Origin: a virus
Virus record (IMG/VR): IMGVR_UViG_3300020056_000060
Span: 1 to 42,397 of that record
Direction: 5' to 3' (one strand)
DNA: 42,397 nt
Shown here: one piece after another, positions 1 through 7,661 of the stretch
Layout of the letters: each line of letters opens with the position of its first letter
How positions within the stretch are numbered: position 1 is the first letter of the stretch
The notes under the pieces: generated by a model
Seen by the model: the letters and a program-made list of their open reading frames with translations, nothing else
Database searches by the model: none
Told to the model about the DNA's origin: nothing
Program-made: the position numbers and the translations under genes

Positions 1-903
1 CCAGAGCGCAGAGTATTCTACGTTGATGTGGGCAACATGCCTTCACACCTTGCTATGCAGTTTGTGGAGCGTGTTAAAACGGAAATACACCAAAGACGTA
101 TCCCATCGAAAACAGGTGGAGGAACGAATGTCATAGACTCGTCATATAATCCACTGTCAATCAATGAAGACTACTTCTTTCCACAAACTGCAGAAGGTCG
201 TGGATCAAAGGTTGAAACTCTACCAGGCGGCACAAACTTAGGAGAGATTGATGATCTTAGATACTTCACCAACAAATTGGTTAGGGGTTTGCGTATTCCT
301 TCAAGCTACCTTCCTACTGGGGCTGATGATGGTGCATCACAATACAATGACGGGCGAGTGGGTACAGCATACATTCAAGAATTAAGATTCAACAATTATT
401 GTCAAAGACTACAAGCAAACGTTGAAGAAGTTTTCAATAGAGAATTCAAATTGTATTTGCGTTCCAAAGGTGCAAACATTGATTATTCAATGTTTGACTT
501 AAAACTTACACCACCGCAAAACTTCGCAGCATACAGACAAGCAGAACTTGATAATAACAGAATAGGAACGTTTACACAAATGGCTGCTATACCTTATATT
601 TCAAATAGATTTGCTATGCAACGTTTCTTAGGACTTAGTGAAGAGGAGATTGCTGACAACGAACGTCTATGGAGAGAAGAAAATGATGAGAACCTCACAG
701 ATCTAGTCACAGATGACTTAGGTGGTGAGATGCGTATGGCAGGACTCAGCGGCGCTGACCTAGCTGGAGACGCAGGTGGATTAGAAACTGGTTTAGATGC
801 TGGCGCAGGCGCTATTGATGGCGGAACTGGGGAAGCACCAGCAACAAATACAGAAAATGATATTGGAGGCGTTGGCGCTGACAATCCGGCACAAACTATA
901 TAA
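1..903 (+). CDS. 20: Portal vertex protein gp20, C-terminal part (5' end outside window)
   Basis: The reading frame is open from base 1, and the first codons (RRVFYVDVGN) match the conserved core of T4 gp20, so this is the C-terminal ~300 residues of the portal rather than a gene starting at the GTG at 28. The portal dodecamer forms the DNA-packaging vertex and initiates prohead assembly. The visible part holds the conserved segment IDDLRYFTNKL followed by a helical region (YCQRLQANVEEVFNREF) typical of the family's stem and wing. The last ~75 residues are a Gly/Ala/Asp-rich low-complexity tail. A perfect late promoter box overlaps the stop codon. Identity is based on family recognition; the low-complexity tail is probably clade-specific. 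Confidence 0.93.
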   Translation, partial: PERRVFYVDVGNMPSHLAMQFVERVKTEIHQRRIPSKTGGGTNVIDSSYNPLSINEDYFFPQTAEGRGSKVETLPGGTNLGEIDDLRYFTNKLVRGLRIPSSYLPTGADDGASQYNDGRVGTAYIQELRFNNYCQRLQANVEEVFNREFKLYLRSKGANIDYSMFDLKLTPPQNFAAYRQAELDNNRIGTFTQMAAIPYISNRFAMQRFLGLSEEEIADNERLWREENDENLTDLVTDDLGGEMRMAGLSGADLAGDAGGLETGLDAGAGAIDGGTGEAPATNTENDIGGVGADNPAQTI

Positions 904-906
904 ATA
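899..906 (+). promoter_or_regulatory. T4-type late promoter TATAAATA
   Basis: Exact match to the T4 late consensus TATAAATA, overlapping the portal gene stop codon (901-903). Five bases separate it from the ATG at 912, so a transcript starting at the usual distance would begin at or next to that ATG. Confidence 0.6.
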
Positions 907-911
907 ATAAT

Positions 912-1160
912 ATGATACTACGTGAACTATACTACTTCGATGACAAAACAATGGAACCTGTTGAGGATCATACCTACGATGCAGTAGACGATAAGAGTGT
1001 GATCAAGGTAGATGATGAGCGTAAGAGTAGATTAACACTCAAAGATATAAACAAAGCACGTAAAGCAAGTGACAACCACAAGGTTGAAAGCGAAAAAGAA
1101 TTAAACTTCATTAGACAGATGTACGGATTAGCAGCACAGGCAGCAGCCGGCGGAATTTAA
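912..1160 (+). CDS. Small conserved-type protein of the prohead operon, unknown function
   Basis: An 82-aa charged, soluble protein with no signal peptide or membrane segment. The N-terminal half is acidic (YYFDDKTMEPVEDHTYDAVDD). The middle is basic (KSRLTLKDINKARKASDNHK). The C-terminus is Ala/Gly-rich. It lies between the portal gene and the prohead core and protease genes, where T4 has genes 67 and 68, so a role in prohead assembly is plausible, but I see no sequence similarity that proves it. There is no clear ribosome binding site; the start is 8 nt after the portal stop and 5 nt after a late box. The stop overlaps the next ATG (TAATG), indicating translational coupling. An internal ATG at 951 is a less likely start. 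Confidence 0.75.
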   Translation: MILRELYYFDDKTMEPVEDHTYDAVDDKSVIKVDDERKSRLTLKDINKARKASDNHKVESEKELNFIRQMYGLAAQAAAGGI

Positions 1161-1765
1161 TGAATAACATAGCCTTTGTTTTAGGTAACGGCATAAGTCG
1201 AAAACACATACCCTTAGAACCTTTAAGAGCCCACGGTAAAATATACGGATGCAATGCTCTATATAGAGATTTTGCACCAGATCATTTGATTGCAGTTGAC
1301 ACAAAGATGATCATTGAGATATCCGATAAGCGTTATCAAATGCACTATAATGTATGGAGTAATCCTAATAAACTTACACAAAAAACGGCAGGAATTAAAA
1401 TAATGGAACCTAATAAAGGTTGGAGTAGCGGGCCTACTGCAATGCTGTTAGCAAGCCAACATGGATATAGAACAATATACATTTTAGGGTTTGATTATGT
1501 AGGGTTAGGTGATAAAAACGAAAAGGTTAACAATTTGTATGCAGGTAGTAAAAACTACAAGCAAACCAACGACAGAGCAACATATCACGGAAACTGGACA
1601 AGGCAAACTATGCTTTGCGCAAATATGTTTCCAAAGACTAAATACGTTCGAGTAATACCAAAAGAAGATTTTTTTATTCCTGATTATCTCAAAGGATTAA
1701 GTAATTTCGAACATATTACTAGTGAAGTTTTTAGAAAAACCTTCACACAAAACCAGCATATTTGA
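1160..1765 (+). CDS. Rossmann-like protein resembling MptE/DUF115 or GT42 sialyltransferase families
   Basis: A 201-aa protein. It opens with a beta strand and glycine loop, FVLGNGISRK (residues ~6-15), then YGCNALYRDFAPDHLIAVD (residues ~29-47). This arrangement (GNG-S loop, then a CN motif, then an acidic strand end) is seen in MptE-like DUF115 proteins and in CMP-sialic-acid-using GT42 enzymes. A second segment, GWSSGPTAMLLASQHGYRTIYILGFDY (residues ~87-113), looks like the helix-strand pair of the nucleotide-binding half. No substrate can be assigned. It is unexpected inside the prohead operon, where T4 has only capsid genes; it could modify a virion protein or be a passenger gene. Start overlaps the preceding stop (TAATG). 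Confidence 0.6.
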   Translation: MNNIAFVLGNGISRKHIPLEPLRAHGKIYGCNALYRDFAPDHLIAVDTKMIIEISDKRYQMHYNVWSNPNKLTQKTAGIKIMEPNKGWSSGPTAMLLASQHGYRTIYILGFDYVGLGDKNEKVNNLYAGSKNYKQTNDRATYHGNWTRQTMLCANMFPKTKYVRVIPKEDFFIPDYLKGLSNFEHITSEVFRKTFTQNQHI

Positions 1766-1766
1766 T

Positions 1767-1792
1767 AAAATGGGCCGTTTTGACCCCATTTT
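1767..1792 (+). terminator. Stem-loop after the Rossmann gene, possible weak terminator
   Basis: Eight-base perfect stem AAAATGGG/CCCATTTT around a 10-nt loop, directly after the stop at 1765. The U-rich stretch is inside the stem and no U-tract follows, so termination is uncertain; it may instead separate or stabilise transcripts. Confidence 0.4.
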
Positions 1793-1814
1793 ACACGTAT
1801 ATTTTCAATAAAGT

Positions 1815-1823
1815 GTAAATATA
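1815..1823 (+). promoter_or_regulatory. Possible variant late promoter box GTAAATATA
   Basis: GTAAATATA lies 31 nt upstream of the ATG at 1855, just after a stem-loop. The identical nine bases recur at 5808-5816, also after a terminator and upstream of a gene. It deviates from ATAAATA, so this is an inference from position and recurrence. Confidence 0.35.
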
Positions 1824-1854
1824 ATTGACAGCCTTGACAATGAAGGAGAATGAC

Positions 1855-2826
1855 ATGACTGATCGCAACAAGTTTGAAGAAATGCTTGAGCGCCTTGTCA
1901 ATGAAGACAGAGCAGGTGCGGAAGAGCTTTTCCACGAAATCGTGGTAGAAAAATCACGTGAAATTTATGAAGGTCTATTAGAAGACGAAGAAGTAGAAGA
2001 AACAACTGATGAAGAAGTTGATGAAGCTACAGATGAAGAAGTAGATGAATCAGAAGAAGACCTAGACGAAGCAACTGATGAAGAAGTTGACGAGTCAGAA
2101 GAAGACCTAGACGAAGCAACAGACGAAGAAGTTGAAGAAGGAATCTTTGACGAAGCTGATCCAACTGATGACATGATGGGTGACATCGAAATGCCAGACG
2201 CAGGCGACGACATGGACATGGGCGGAGACGACGACATGGGCATGGACGACGAAGGTGATGTAGAAGATCGTGTTGCAGACCTAGAAGACGAACTAGAAGC
2301 ACTGAAAGCAGAATTCGAAGCACTAATGGGCGACGAAGAGCCAGGTGACGAAGAAGGCGACATGGACATGGATATGCCAATGGACATGGATTCAGAAGAA
2401 GGTGACGACGACGAAGAAGAAATGGAAGCGTTTGAAGCAACTGATGAAGAAGTAGACGAAGCAACTGATGAAGAAGTTGAAGAGTCAACAATGCCAAAAT
2501 CAGAAACAGAAATTATGCGTGAATACGTAACAAAAATGTCAGACGAGCCAAAGAAAGGTGACAACGGCGCAAACGCAAAATCACCAGTAGCTGGCAAAAA
2601 CGACATGGGCGGCACAGCAGCAAATATCGCTAAAGGTGGAACAGCTGAAGAAAAAGGCACAGCAGGCGGCCTAGCTAAACCAGCAACTAGCGAAGACAAC
2701 GCAGGGAATGTTAACACTCCAGGCGGTAACGGCGCTACTAACATGAGCGCACAACCTGGCCACGGCGCTGAGAAAAAGGGCAAGCCAGAAGACGCAGCTA
2801 ATAAAAAATCAACTATTGGCAGCTAA
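1855..2826 (+). CDS. 67: Highly acidic prohead core protein, gp67-like and greatly expanded
   Basis: A 323-aa protein. The ATG at 1855 is chosen over upstream in-frame TTG 1825 and ATG 1840 because AAGGAG lies at 1843-1848. Residues ~8-45 (VNEDRAGAEELFHEI then EIYEGLLEDEE) resemble the N-terminus of T4 gp67, which also has an amphipathic helix followed by a Glu/Asp-rich tail; T4 gp67 is only 80 aa. Residues ~45-212 are extremely acidic, with tandem ATDEEVDE and SEEDLDE repeats and Met/Asp-rich runs, plus a short coiled-coil-like stretch at ~136-158. Residues ~230-323 are a Gly/Ala/Asn/Lys-rich disordered tail. It sits directly before gp21, as expected for a prohead core component removed or processed by the protease. 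The gp67 identity is an inference from position, composition and the N-terminal pattern. Confidence 0.6.
   Translation: MTDRNKFEEMLERLVNEDRAGAEELFHEIVVEKSREIYEGLLEDEEVEETTDEEVDEATDEEVDESEEDLDEATDEEVDESEEDLDEATDEEVEEGIFDEADPTDDMMGDIEMPDAGDDMDMGGDDDMGMDDEGDVEDRVADLEDELEALKAEFEALMGDEEPGDEEGDMDMDMPMDMDSEEGDDDEEEMEAFEATDEEVDEATDEEVEESTMPKSETEIMREYVTKMSDEPKKGDNGANAKSPVAGKNDMGGTAANIAKGGTAEEKGTAGGLAKPATSEDNAGNVNTPGGNGATNMSAQPGHGAEKKGKPEDAANKKSTIGS
2041..2130 (+). repeat. Tandem 45-bp repeat in the acidic core gene
   Basis: Two consecutive 45-bp units (2041-2085 and 2086-2130) encode the same 15 residues, VDESEEDLDEATDEE. They differ by a few mostly third-position changes, so the duplication is not brand new. 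Shorter ATDEEVDE units recur before them and again near 2440-2480. Confidence 0.85.
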
Positions 2827-2841
2827 GACGAGGACTGACGT

Positions 2842-3465
2842 ATGAAACTACTTAATGAACACTTGAGTTTCGACCAGGCTAAAATTGTTGTTGAGTCTGC
2901 CAACGAAGGTAAAGATCTTTTTATGAAAGGTATTTGCATTCAAGGCGGAGTACGCAACGCAAACCAGCGTGTTTATCCCGTTAACGAGATTGGCAGGGCT
3001 GTCACCACACTCAATGAACAAATTAGTGGTGGCTACTCAGTGTTAGGCGAAGTAGATCATCCTGAAGGACTTAATATTAACTTAGACCGTGTAAGCCATA
3101 TGATCACAGAAATGTGGATGGATGGACCAAACGGTTATGGTAAGTTAAAGATTTTACCAACTCCGATGGGACAACTAGTAAAAACAATGCTTGAAAGCAG
3201 CGTTAAACTAGGCGTCTCATCGAGAGGTTCCGGCAACGTAATGGAAGACGGATCAGGTGAAGTAAGCGATTTTGAGATAATCACCGTTGATGTTGTTGCT
3301 CAACCGAGCGCACCTGGTGCTTATCCTACACCGATATACGAACATCTTATGAATACCCGAGGTGGTTATAGGGCGTTCCAGACATCAAGGGAAGTACAAG
3401 GCGACAAAAAGGCACAAAAATACTTAAAAGAGAGCTTATTAGATATAATAAGCAGGCTCCGATAA
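2842..3465 (+). CDS. 21: Prohead core protease gp21
   Basis: A 207-aa serine protease of the T4 gp21 type, which cleaves scaffold, capsid and internal proteins during head maturation, usually after (L/I)-x-E. The diagnostic motifs are visible: GEVDHPEG with the candidate catalytic His73, and GVSSRGSG with the candidate catalytic Ser at 126 or 127. The upstream NQRVYPVNEI segment is also typical. Length is close to the T4 protein (212 aa). It has a GAGG-type ribosome binding site before the ATG and follows the acidic core gene by 15 nt. Candidate self-cleavage sites are not obvious at the N-terminus. Confidence 0.93.
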   Translation: MKLLNEHLSFDQAKIVVESANEGKDLFMKGICIQGGVRNANQRVYPVNEIGRAVTTLNEQISGGYSVLGEVDHPEGLNINLDRVSHMITEMWMDGPNGYGKLKILPTPMGQLVKTMLESSVKLGVSSRGSGNVMEDGSGEVSDFEIITVDVVAQPSAPGAYPTPIYEHLMNTRGGYRAFQTSREVQGDKKAQKYLKESLLDIISRLR

Positions 3466-3478
3466 CGAGGAGAAAATT

Positions 3479-4573
3479 ATGTTGGAAGCATTAAAATCAC
3501 TCTTCGAAAATGAAGCACTATCTGAAGAAGTTCGTACAGAACTTGAAGAAGCATGGAATGCAAAAGTTAAAGAGAACCGTTTACAGGTTACAGCTGAACT
3601 ACGTGAAGAATTTGCTAAAAAATACGAGCATGACAAAACTACAATGGTAGAAGCCATTGATAGTCTAGTTACTGAACGTTTAGCAGAAGAAATTACAGAA
3701 TTCCAAGACGATCGCAAGCAACTAGCAGAAGCAAAAGCAAAATTTGCTGTTGCACAACGTCAAAATGCTAACCTTCTAAAAAGTTTTGTAAGTGAACAAC
3801 TAGCTAAAGAAGTTAAAGAACTACATAGCGATCAAAAAGCAATGGCTGATAAGTTTGTTGCTCTAGAAGAATTTGTAGTAGAATCTTTAGCAAAAGAACT
3901 TGCAGAGTTTTACGAAGATAAAAAAGACTTAGCCGAAACCAAAGTGCGCCTAGTGCGTGAAGGCAAAGCTCACGTTGATAGAGTCAAAAAAGACTTTATT
4001 AGCAAATCTGCTGCCCTAGTATCAGAAACAGTGTCAAAAGGACTTACAAAAGAAATTTCAGCACTGAAAGAAGATATTGAAGCAGCACGTAAAAATGATT
4101 TTGGTCGCAAGTTATTCGAAGCATTTGCTAACGAATATCAACATTCTTATCTAAATGAAAAGAGTGAAACTGCTAAAATGCTGAAAGTAGTTGATGCAAA
4201 AGACAAGCAACTAAGTGAAGCAAAACTAGCAGCGGCTAAAGCAATTAAACTTGCAGAAGCAAAGGCAAACGAGGTTAAAACAATCAACGAGTCAATTGCT
4301 CGCAATGATAAAATAAGCAAGTTGATCGCGCCATTGAGCAAAGATCAGCAAAGCATTATGACAGACTTACTGGAATCAGTTCAAACAACAAAACTGCAAG
4401 CAGCGTTTGACAAGTATCTACCAGCGGTTATCGATGGTAAAGGTCCAGCAAAGCAGAAGGCGGTATTATCAGAGGCAAAAGAAATTACAGGCAACAGAGA
4501 AAACAATGACGTTAAACAAGCAGGCGATGACAGTAATGTCGTAGATCTAAAGCGCCTTGCTGGATTGAGTTAA
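3479..4573 (+). CDS. 22: Prohead scaffolding core protein gp22
   Basis: A 364-aa, almost wholly helical protein (Glu/Lys/Ala/Leu-rich with long coiled-coil heptads through residues ~10-290), starting MLEALKSLFENEALSEE. This matches the style and position of T4 gp22, the major scaffold of the prohead core that is degraded by gp21. The C-terminal ~50 residues are less structured, with a potential gp21 site (LSE followed by Ala, around residue 330), and end in a short conserved-looking VVDLKRLAGLS tail. It is longer than T4 gp22 (269 aa). The start has a strong GAGGAG site 7-12 nt upstream. It lies 10 nt before the capsid gene, with tight co-translation implied. Confidence 0.9.
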   Translation: MLEALKSLFENEALSEEVRTELEEAWNAKVKENRLQVTAELREEFAKKYEHDKTTMVEAIDSLVTERLAEEITEFQDDRKQLAEAKAKFAVAQRQNANLLKSFVSEQLAKEVKELHSDQKAMADKFVALEEFVVESLAKELAEFYEDKKDLAETKVRLVREGKAHVDRVKKDFISKSAALVSETVSKGLTKEISALKEDIEAARKNDFGRKLFEAFANEYQHSYLNEKSETAKMLKVVDAKDKQLSEAKLAAAKAIKLAEAKANEVKTINESIARNDKISKLIAPLSKDQQSIMTDLLESVQTTKLQAAFDKYLPAVIDGKGPAKQKAVLSEAKEITGNRENNDVKQAGDDSNVVDLKRLAGLS

Positions 4574-4583
4574 GGAGAAACCA

Positions 4584-5756
4584 ATGTCAGAACTATTAGA
4601 AAGCCGTTGGAATGATACCAAAGCAGCACTTCTTGAAGGCCTAGGTGGCACAAAGAAAGCAGTGATGGCTACAACTCTTGAAAATACTCGCAAGTATCTT
4701 TCAGAGACAGCTACAGCAGGTGCTACTTCTGCAGGTAACATCGCAACACTAAACCGTGTGATCCTACCAGTGATCAGACGTGTAATGCCAACAGTTATTG
4801 CAAACGAACTAGTTGGTGTACAACCAATGACTGGACCAGTTGGCCAGATTCACACACTACGTGTTCGCTACAGCGACACAGCAGGCACAGGTGCATCAGG
4901 TGCAACAGCAGGTGAAGAAGCACTTTCACCATTCAAAATTGCTGAAGCATATTCAGGTAATGCTACAACAGCAAAAGCTGACGCAACTGCGGCACTAGAA
5001 GGACAAGCTGGTAACCAACTAAGCATCCAGATCTTAAAGCAGACTGTTGAAGCTAAAACACGTAAGCTATCAGCACGTTGGACTTTTGAGGCAGCACAGG
5101 ATGCTCAGTCACAACACGGTATCGACGTAGAAGCAGAAATCATGGCAGCACTTGCACAAGAAATTACTGCTGAAATCGACCAAGAAGTATTAGGCTCACT
5201 TGCTACATTAGCAGGCACAGGCACTGATACATATGACCAAGCAGCAGTATCTGGAACAGCTACTTTTGTTGGTGACGAACATGCAGCATTAGCAGTTCTT
5301 GTCAACAGAGCAGCAAACAGAATTGCACAGAGAACACGTAGAGGCGCAGGTAACTGGGCTGTTGTATCTCCAGGCATCTTAACTGTGCTACAGTCAGCAA
5401 CAACTTCAGCATTCGCAAGAACAACTGAAGGAACTTTTGAAGCACCAACAAACACCAAAATGGTTGGAACATTAAACGGCGCAATGAAAGTATATGTAAA
5501 CACATATGCAGCAGACGACGATGTTCTTGTTGGCTACAAAGGAACTAGCGAATCAGACGCAGCAGCGTTCTATTGCCCATACATTCCATTGATGAGCTCA
5601 GGCGTTGTTCTAGATCCAACAACATTCGAACCAACAGTGTCGTTCATGACTCGTTACGGATATGTTGAGCTATCTAACACAGCTTCGTCGCTAGGTAACG
5701 CAGCTGACTACCTAGAGAAGGTAGAAGTAACAAGCGGAAACCTAAGCTTCAGCTAA
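4584..5756 (+). CDS. 23: Major capsid protein gp23
   Basis: A 390-aa gp23-family protein with the HK97 fold expected for the family. Conserved stretches include LPVIRRVMPTVIANELVGVQPM (split around residues ~55-76), QIHTLRVRY, TRKLSARWTFEAAQD and the C-terminal FMTRYGYVEL. A gp21-type site is visible in the N-terminal segment: L-S-E at residues 39-41 followed by Thr, so the mature protein would start near residue 42. It is short compared with T4 gp23 (521 aa). A factor-independent terminator follows the gene immediately. There is no separate gp24-like vertex protein in the window, so vertices may be built from gp23 itself or from a gene elsewhere. Confidence 0.95.
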   Translation: MSELLESRWNDTKAALLEGLGGTKKAVMATTLENTRKYLSETATAGATSAGNIATLNRVILPVIRRVMPTVIANELVGVQPMTGPVGQIHTLRVRYSDTAGTGASGATAGEEALSPFKIAEAYSGNATTAKADATAALEGQAGNQLSIQILKQTVEAKTRKLSARWTFEAAQDAQSQHGIDVEAEIMAALAQEITAEIDQEVLGSLATLAGTGTDTYDQAAVSGTATFVGDEHAALAVLVNRAANRIAQRTRRGAGNWAVVSPGILTVLQSATTSAFARTTEGTFEAPTNTKMVGTLNGAMKVYVNTYAADDDVLVGYKGTSESDAAAFYCPYIPLMSSGVVLDPTTFEPTVSFMTRYGYVELSNTASSLGNAADYLEKVEVTSGNLSFS

Positions 5757-5777
5757 TATTAGTTGTATACAAATTCT

Positions 5778-5805
5778 AAATAGGCCCTACGGGGCCTATT
5801 TTTTT
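5778..5805 (+). terminator. Strong Rho-independent terminator after gp23
   Basis: Ten-base perfect stem AAATAGGCCC/GGGCCTATTT closed by a stable TACG tetraloop and followed by an unbroken T-run to 5805. This ends the head operon. Confidence 0.92.
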
Positions 5806-5807
5806 GA

Positions 5808-5816
5808 GTAAATATA
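5808..5816 (+). promoter_or_regulatory. Possible variant late promoter box GTAAATATA
   Basis: GTAAATATA directly after the gp23 terminator and 15 nt before the ATG at 5832. Same nine bases as at 1815-1823. Confidence 0.4.
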
Positions 5817-5831
5817 GTAAGGAGAAATACT

Positions 5832-6029
5832 ATGGAAGAACTAGGACAAGTTTACAAATTTACTGGAATTTATGGACATATACGTCCTGACAATTTTGGT
5901 GCAACCAGAAGAGATATCCTTTTCAAAAAAAATGAACACAAGCTAAAACTAGGTGATAGGGTTAGATTTGACCATGAAGAAAAGAATGGAAGAAGGTTTG
6001 CAAAGAACTTACAAATTCAAAGCACATAA
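5832..6029 (+). CDS. Cold-shock-domain-like mini-protein
   Basis: A 65-aa protein whose layout matches a single OB-fold cold-shock domain. Strand 1 plus an RNP1-like segment is GQVYKFTGIYGHIRPDN (residues 5-21; classical proteins have KGFGFI). An RNP2-like segment is DILFKKNE (residues 28-35; classically DVFVH). Next comes LKLGDRVRFDHEEKNGRRFAKNL (residues 38-60), the usual G-x-x-V-x-F ... A-x-N-V ending. The family binds single-stranded nucleic acid and unwinds RNA structure. Here the aromatic RNP1 core is reduced to a single Tyr. A strong ribosome site (AAGGAG) precedes the ATG. It stands as its own unit between a terminator and the next late promoter, directly after the capsid gene. Fold assignment is by motif pattern only. 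Confidence 0.7.
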   Translation: MEELGQVYKFTGIYGHIRPDNFGATRRDILFKKNEHKLKLGDRVRFDHEEKNGRRFAKNLQIQST

Positions 6030-6050
6030 TAACCCATTTTTTGAAAAAGG

Positions 6051-6057
6051 ATAAATA
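6051..6057 (+). promoter_or_regulatory. Late promoter box ATAAATA (GGATAAATACTT)
   Basis: ATAAATA preceded by GG, 81 nt before the ATG at 6139. It starts an unusually long, structured leader for the next gene. Confidence 0.6.
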
Positions 6058-6138
6058 CTTATGTCAAGAGGAGAGCCTCTTAGAGGACTTATGCGGTTAC
6101 CCACCGCGTAGACCTAGAACGTCAAAAAGGAGAAAACA
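6058..6138 (+). other. Structured 5' leader with two hairpins
   Basis: The ~80-nt leader between the late box and the ATG at 6139 holds hairpin AAGAGG-AGAG-CCTCTT (6066-6081) and hairpin GCGGT-TACCC-ACCGC (6093-6107). TAGACCTAGAACGT (6109-6122) follows, then the ribosome binding site AAGGAG. A related TAGACCTGACCCGT element lies in the leader of the giant fibre gene (15662-15675). A 16-codon mini-ORF (6061-6111) also starts just after the box, but I have no support for its translation. Confidence 0.5.
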
Positions 6139-6570
6139 ATGGGACGTCCAATTAATAAAGATAAGATCGGATACGGATCAGGTCGTATCGCAGTAACACG
6201 CCACTTCTTTACAGGTGGTGCAGAAGCAACAACAGCAGCTCACATCGTAAGACAAGCAGGCAACGGCAAGTATGTTGTGCGATTAGATTCAAATGCCGGT
6301 GATCCATCATCTGATGAAGTACTAACACTTGCTAACAAAGTAGGCACAGGCGGTGGCGAAGCACTAGTAGCAGGAGAATTCACAATCGACGCTATCGGTA
6401 GTGATTCAACAACATACCAAGTTACAAAACTACGTAACAGAACTGTGCAAGTTGAAGGCGGCGGAACAGAAATAAACTGCATTTACAACATCGGTTATGA
6501 TGCAAGTGCCAGAGAAATTTCAGGTCACCCTAATGCAAACTTGAGTGTAGCACTACCGGGTCAAGCATAA
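6139..6570 (+). CDS. Small virion structural protein (MGRPINK type), function unknown
   Basis: A 143-aa protein with a basic start (MGRPINKDKIGYG) followed by a beta-rich, Gly/Thr/Ala-rich body with no charged helices, signal peptide or membrane segment. The composition and the position right after the capsid gene suggest a virion component. Proteins beginning MGRP-N-K are, as I recall, found among structural proteins of marine T4-like phages. A capsid decoration role is possible but unproven. It has its own late promoter and a structured leader, and a clear AAGGAG site sets the start. The next gene begins 13 nt downstream, so it probably heads the transcript of the fibre-type genes. Confidence 0.65.
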   Translation: MGRPINKDKIGYGSGRIAVTRHFFTGGAEATTAAHIVRQAGNGKYVVRLDSNAGDPSSDEVLTLANKVGTGGGEALVAGEFTIDAIGSDSTTYQVTKLRNRTVQVEGGGTEINCIYNIGYDASAREISGHPNANLSVALPGQA

Positions 6571-6583
6571 GCTGGAGTAGTAA

Positions 6584-7651
6584 ATGGCAATTCAAGTCAA
6601 TAGAATAGGTGTAGACGAATATACTCTACAAATAGATGACGGAGGAACAATTAACCTCCTAACTGGCTTGTCTGGTAAAGTCAACATTAATGGTAATGTT
6701 GACATTGCTGGTAGTATGACAGCTGGATCTAGCACATCTATTGAATCTGAAGACTTGTTGATCTATGATAATACTATTACAATAAACAAAGGCGAAACAG
6801 GAGCTGGTATAAGTTTAGGTGTAGGCGGTATTATTATTGAAAGAGGAACAAGAGATGATGTAAGACTATTCTTAGATGAATCAAAGAACGGTATCAGAAG
6901 CGGAGGCACAACACTAGGTGCATTTATTTTCCAAGATGCAACAGCTAGTCCATCAACTGACTCTTTAATGAGTATATATACCAGTGCTGTTCTTACAGGT
7001 GGTGAAGATTTATATCTTGTTGGTTCCGGCGACGGAACAGTCAAAGTTACCTATACTACTGATTATGAAGCTAAAATTTGGGCTTATGATGGCGATGGCG
7101 CTGTAATACCCGAAGATCCAGGCTTACCGGATAGACTAAGACGCAATCCAACTACATTTGATGATGATATTTTAGTTAATGTTAGAGGTATGATTGACTA
7201 TGTTAATAGTTGGAACTTGTATAACTTTTCTGACACTATCTCTGCATCTACATCTATAGATCCTACAACATTTGTAAGAGCTGAACATACAGGTGCTGGA
7301 GATTTACAAAACAGAGTATTGGTTAGTGTAAACGATGGTGAAATAGCTCAGTTTTTTCAAAACAAGTTAGTAGTTGCTAATCTTAATTTTGTAGGTGATA
7401 CTATTTCGTCAGAAGATACTGACGGCTTTGTTAAGTTGCAAGGCACAGGAGACGGTGTTGTCCAGTCTAATGATTTCTTTAATCTTACAGTTCAAGACGA
7501 TACTTCTTTAGGAGTTCCAGCAGATGGTATTTATTTGTATTCTAAACCAGAAGCAGACGGCGGTACTGGACTGTTTTTTAAGAATGCAAACGAAACACAA
7601 GATGAAATAATAAGCAGAAATAAAGCACTGCTTTACAGTATAATATTTTGA
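6584..7651 (+). CDS. Fibre-type structural protein, 355 aa
   Basis: The protein is beta-rich and Gly/Asp/Thr-rich. Residues ~30-110 contain the tandem strand pattern of phage fibres (GKVNINGNVDIAGSMTAG), then LLIYDNTITINKGETG and GGIIIERGTRDDVRLFLDES. The same module recurs near residue 2540 of the giant 3165-aa fibre (LTVEGNLTINGTT, then NIELGD), so these genes share building blocks. The remainder (residues ~130-355) shows no recognisable enzyme motif. It lies in a run of structural genes between the capsid gene and the giant fibres. Exact location in the particle (tail fibre, baseplate appendage or head fibre) cannot be told from sequence. Confidence 0.65.
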   Translation: MAIQVNRIGVDEYTLQIDDGGTINLLTGLSGKVNINGNVDIAGSMTAGSSTSIESEDLLIYDNTITINKGETGAGISLGVGGIIIERGTRDDVRLFLDESKNGIRSGGTTLGAFIFQDATASPSTDSLMSIYTSAVLTGGEDLYLVGSGDGTVKVTYTTDYEAKIWAYDGDGAVIPEDPGLPDRLRRNPTTFDDDILVNVRGMIDYVNSWNLYNFSDTISASTSIDPTTFVRAEHTGAGDLQNRVLVSVNDGEIAQFFQNKLVVANLNFVGDTISSEDTDGFVKLQGTGDGVVQSNDFFNLTVQDDTSLGVPADGIYLYSKPEADGGTGLFFKNANETQDEIISRNKALLYSIIF

Positions 7652-7661
7652 GGAAGAAAAA

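Noticed and set aside
1825-1840. Two TTGACA sequences as -35 boxes before the acidic core gene
   Set aside because: No -10 element lies at a suitable distance before the ATG at 1855.
1825-1854. Upstream TTG/ATG starts for the acidic core gene
   Set aside because: The AAGGAG at 1843-1848 is correctly spaced only for the ATG at 1855.
1965-2783. Long minus-strand Ser-rich open frame opposite the acidic core gene
   Set aside because: It is the antisense of the Glu/Asp codon repeats; no ribosome site, and low-complexity composition follows directly from the opposite strand.
6061-6111. 16-codon mini-ORF starting 3 nt after a late box
   Set aside because: No ribosome site, it spans both leader hairpins, and no similarity is recognisable; kept only as part of the leader description.
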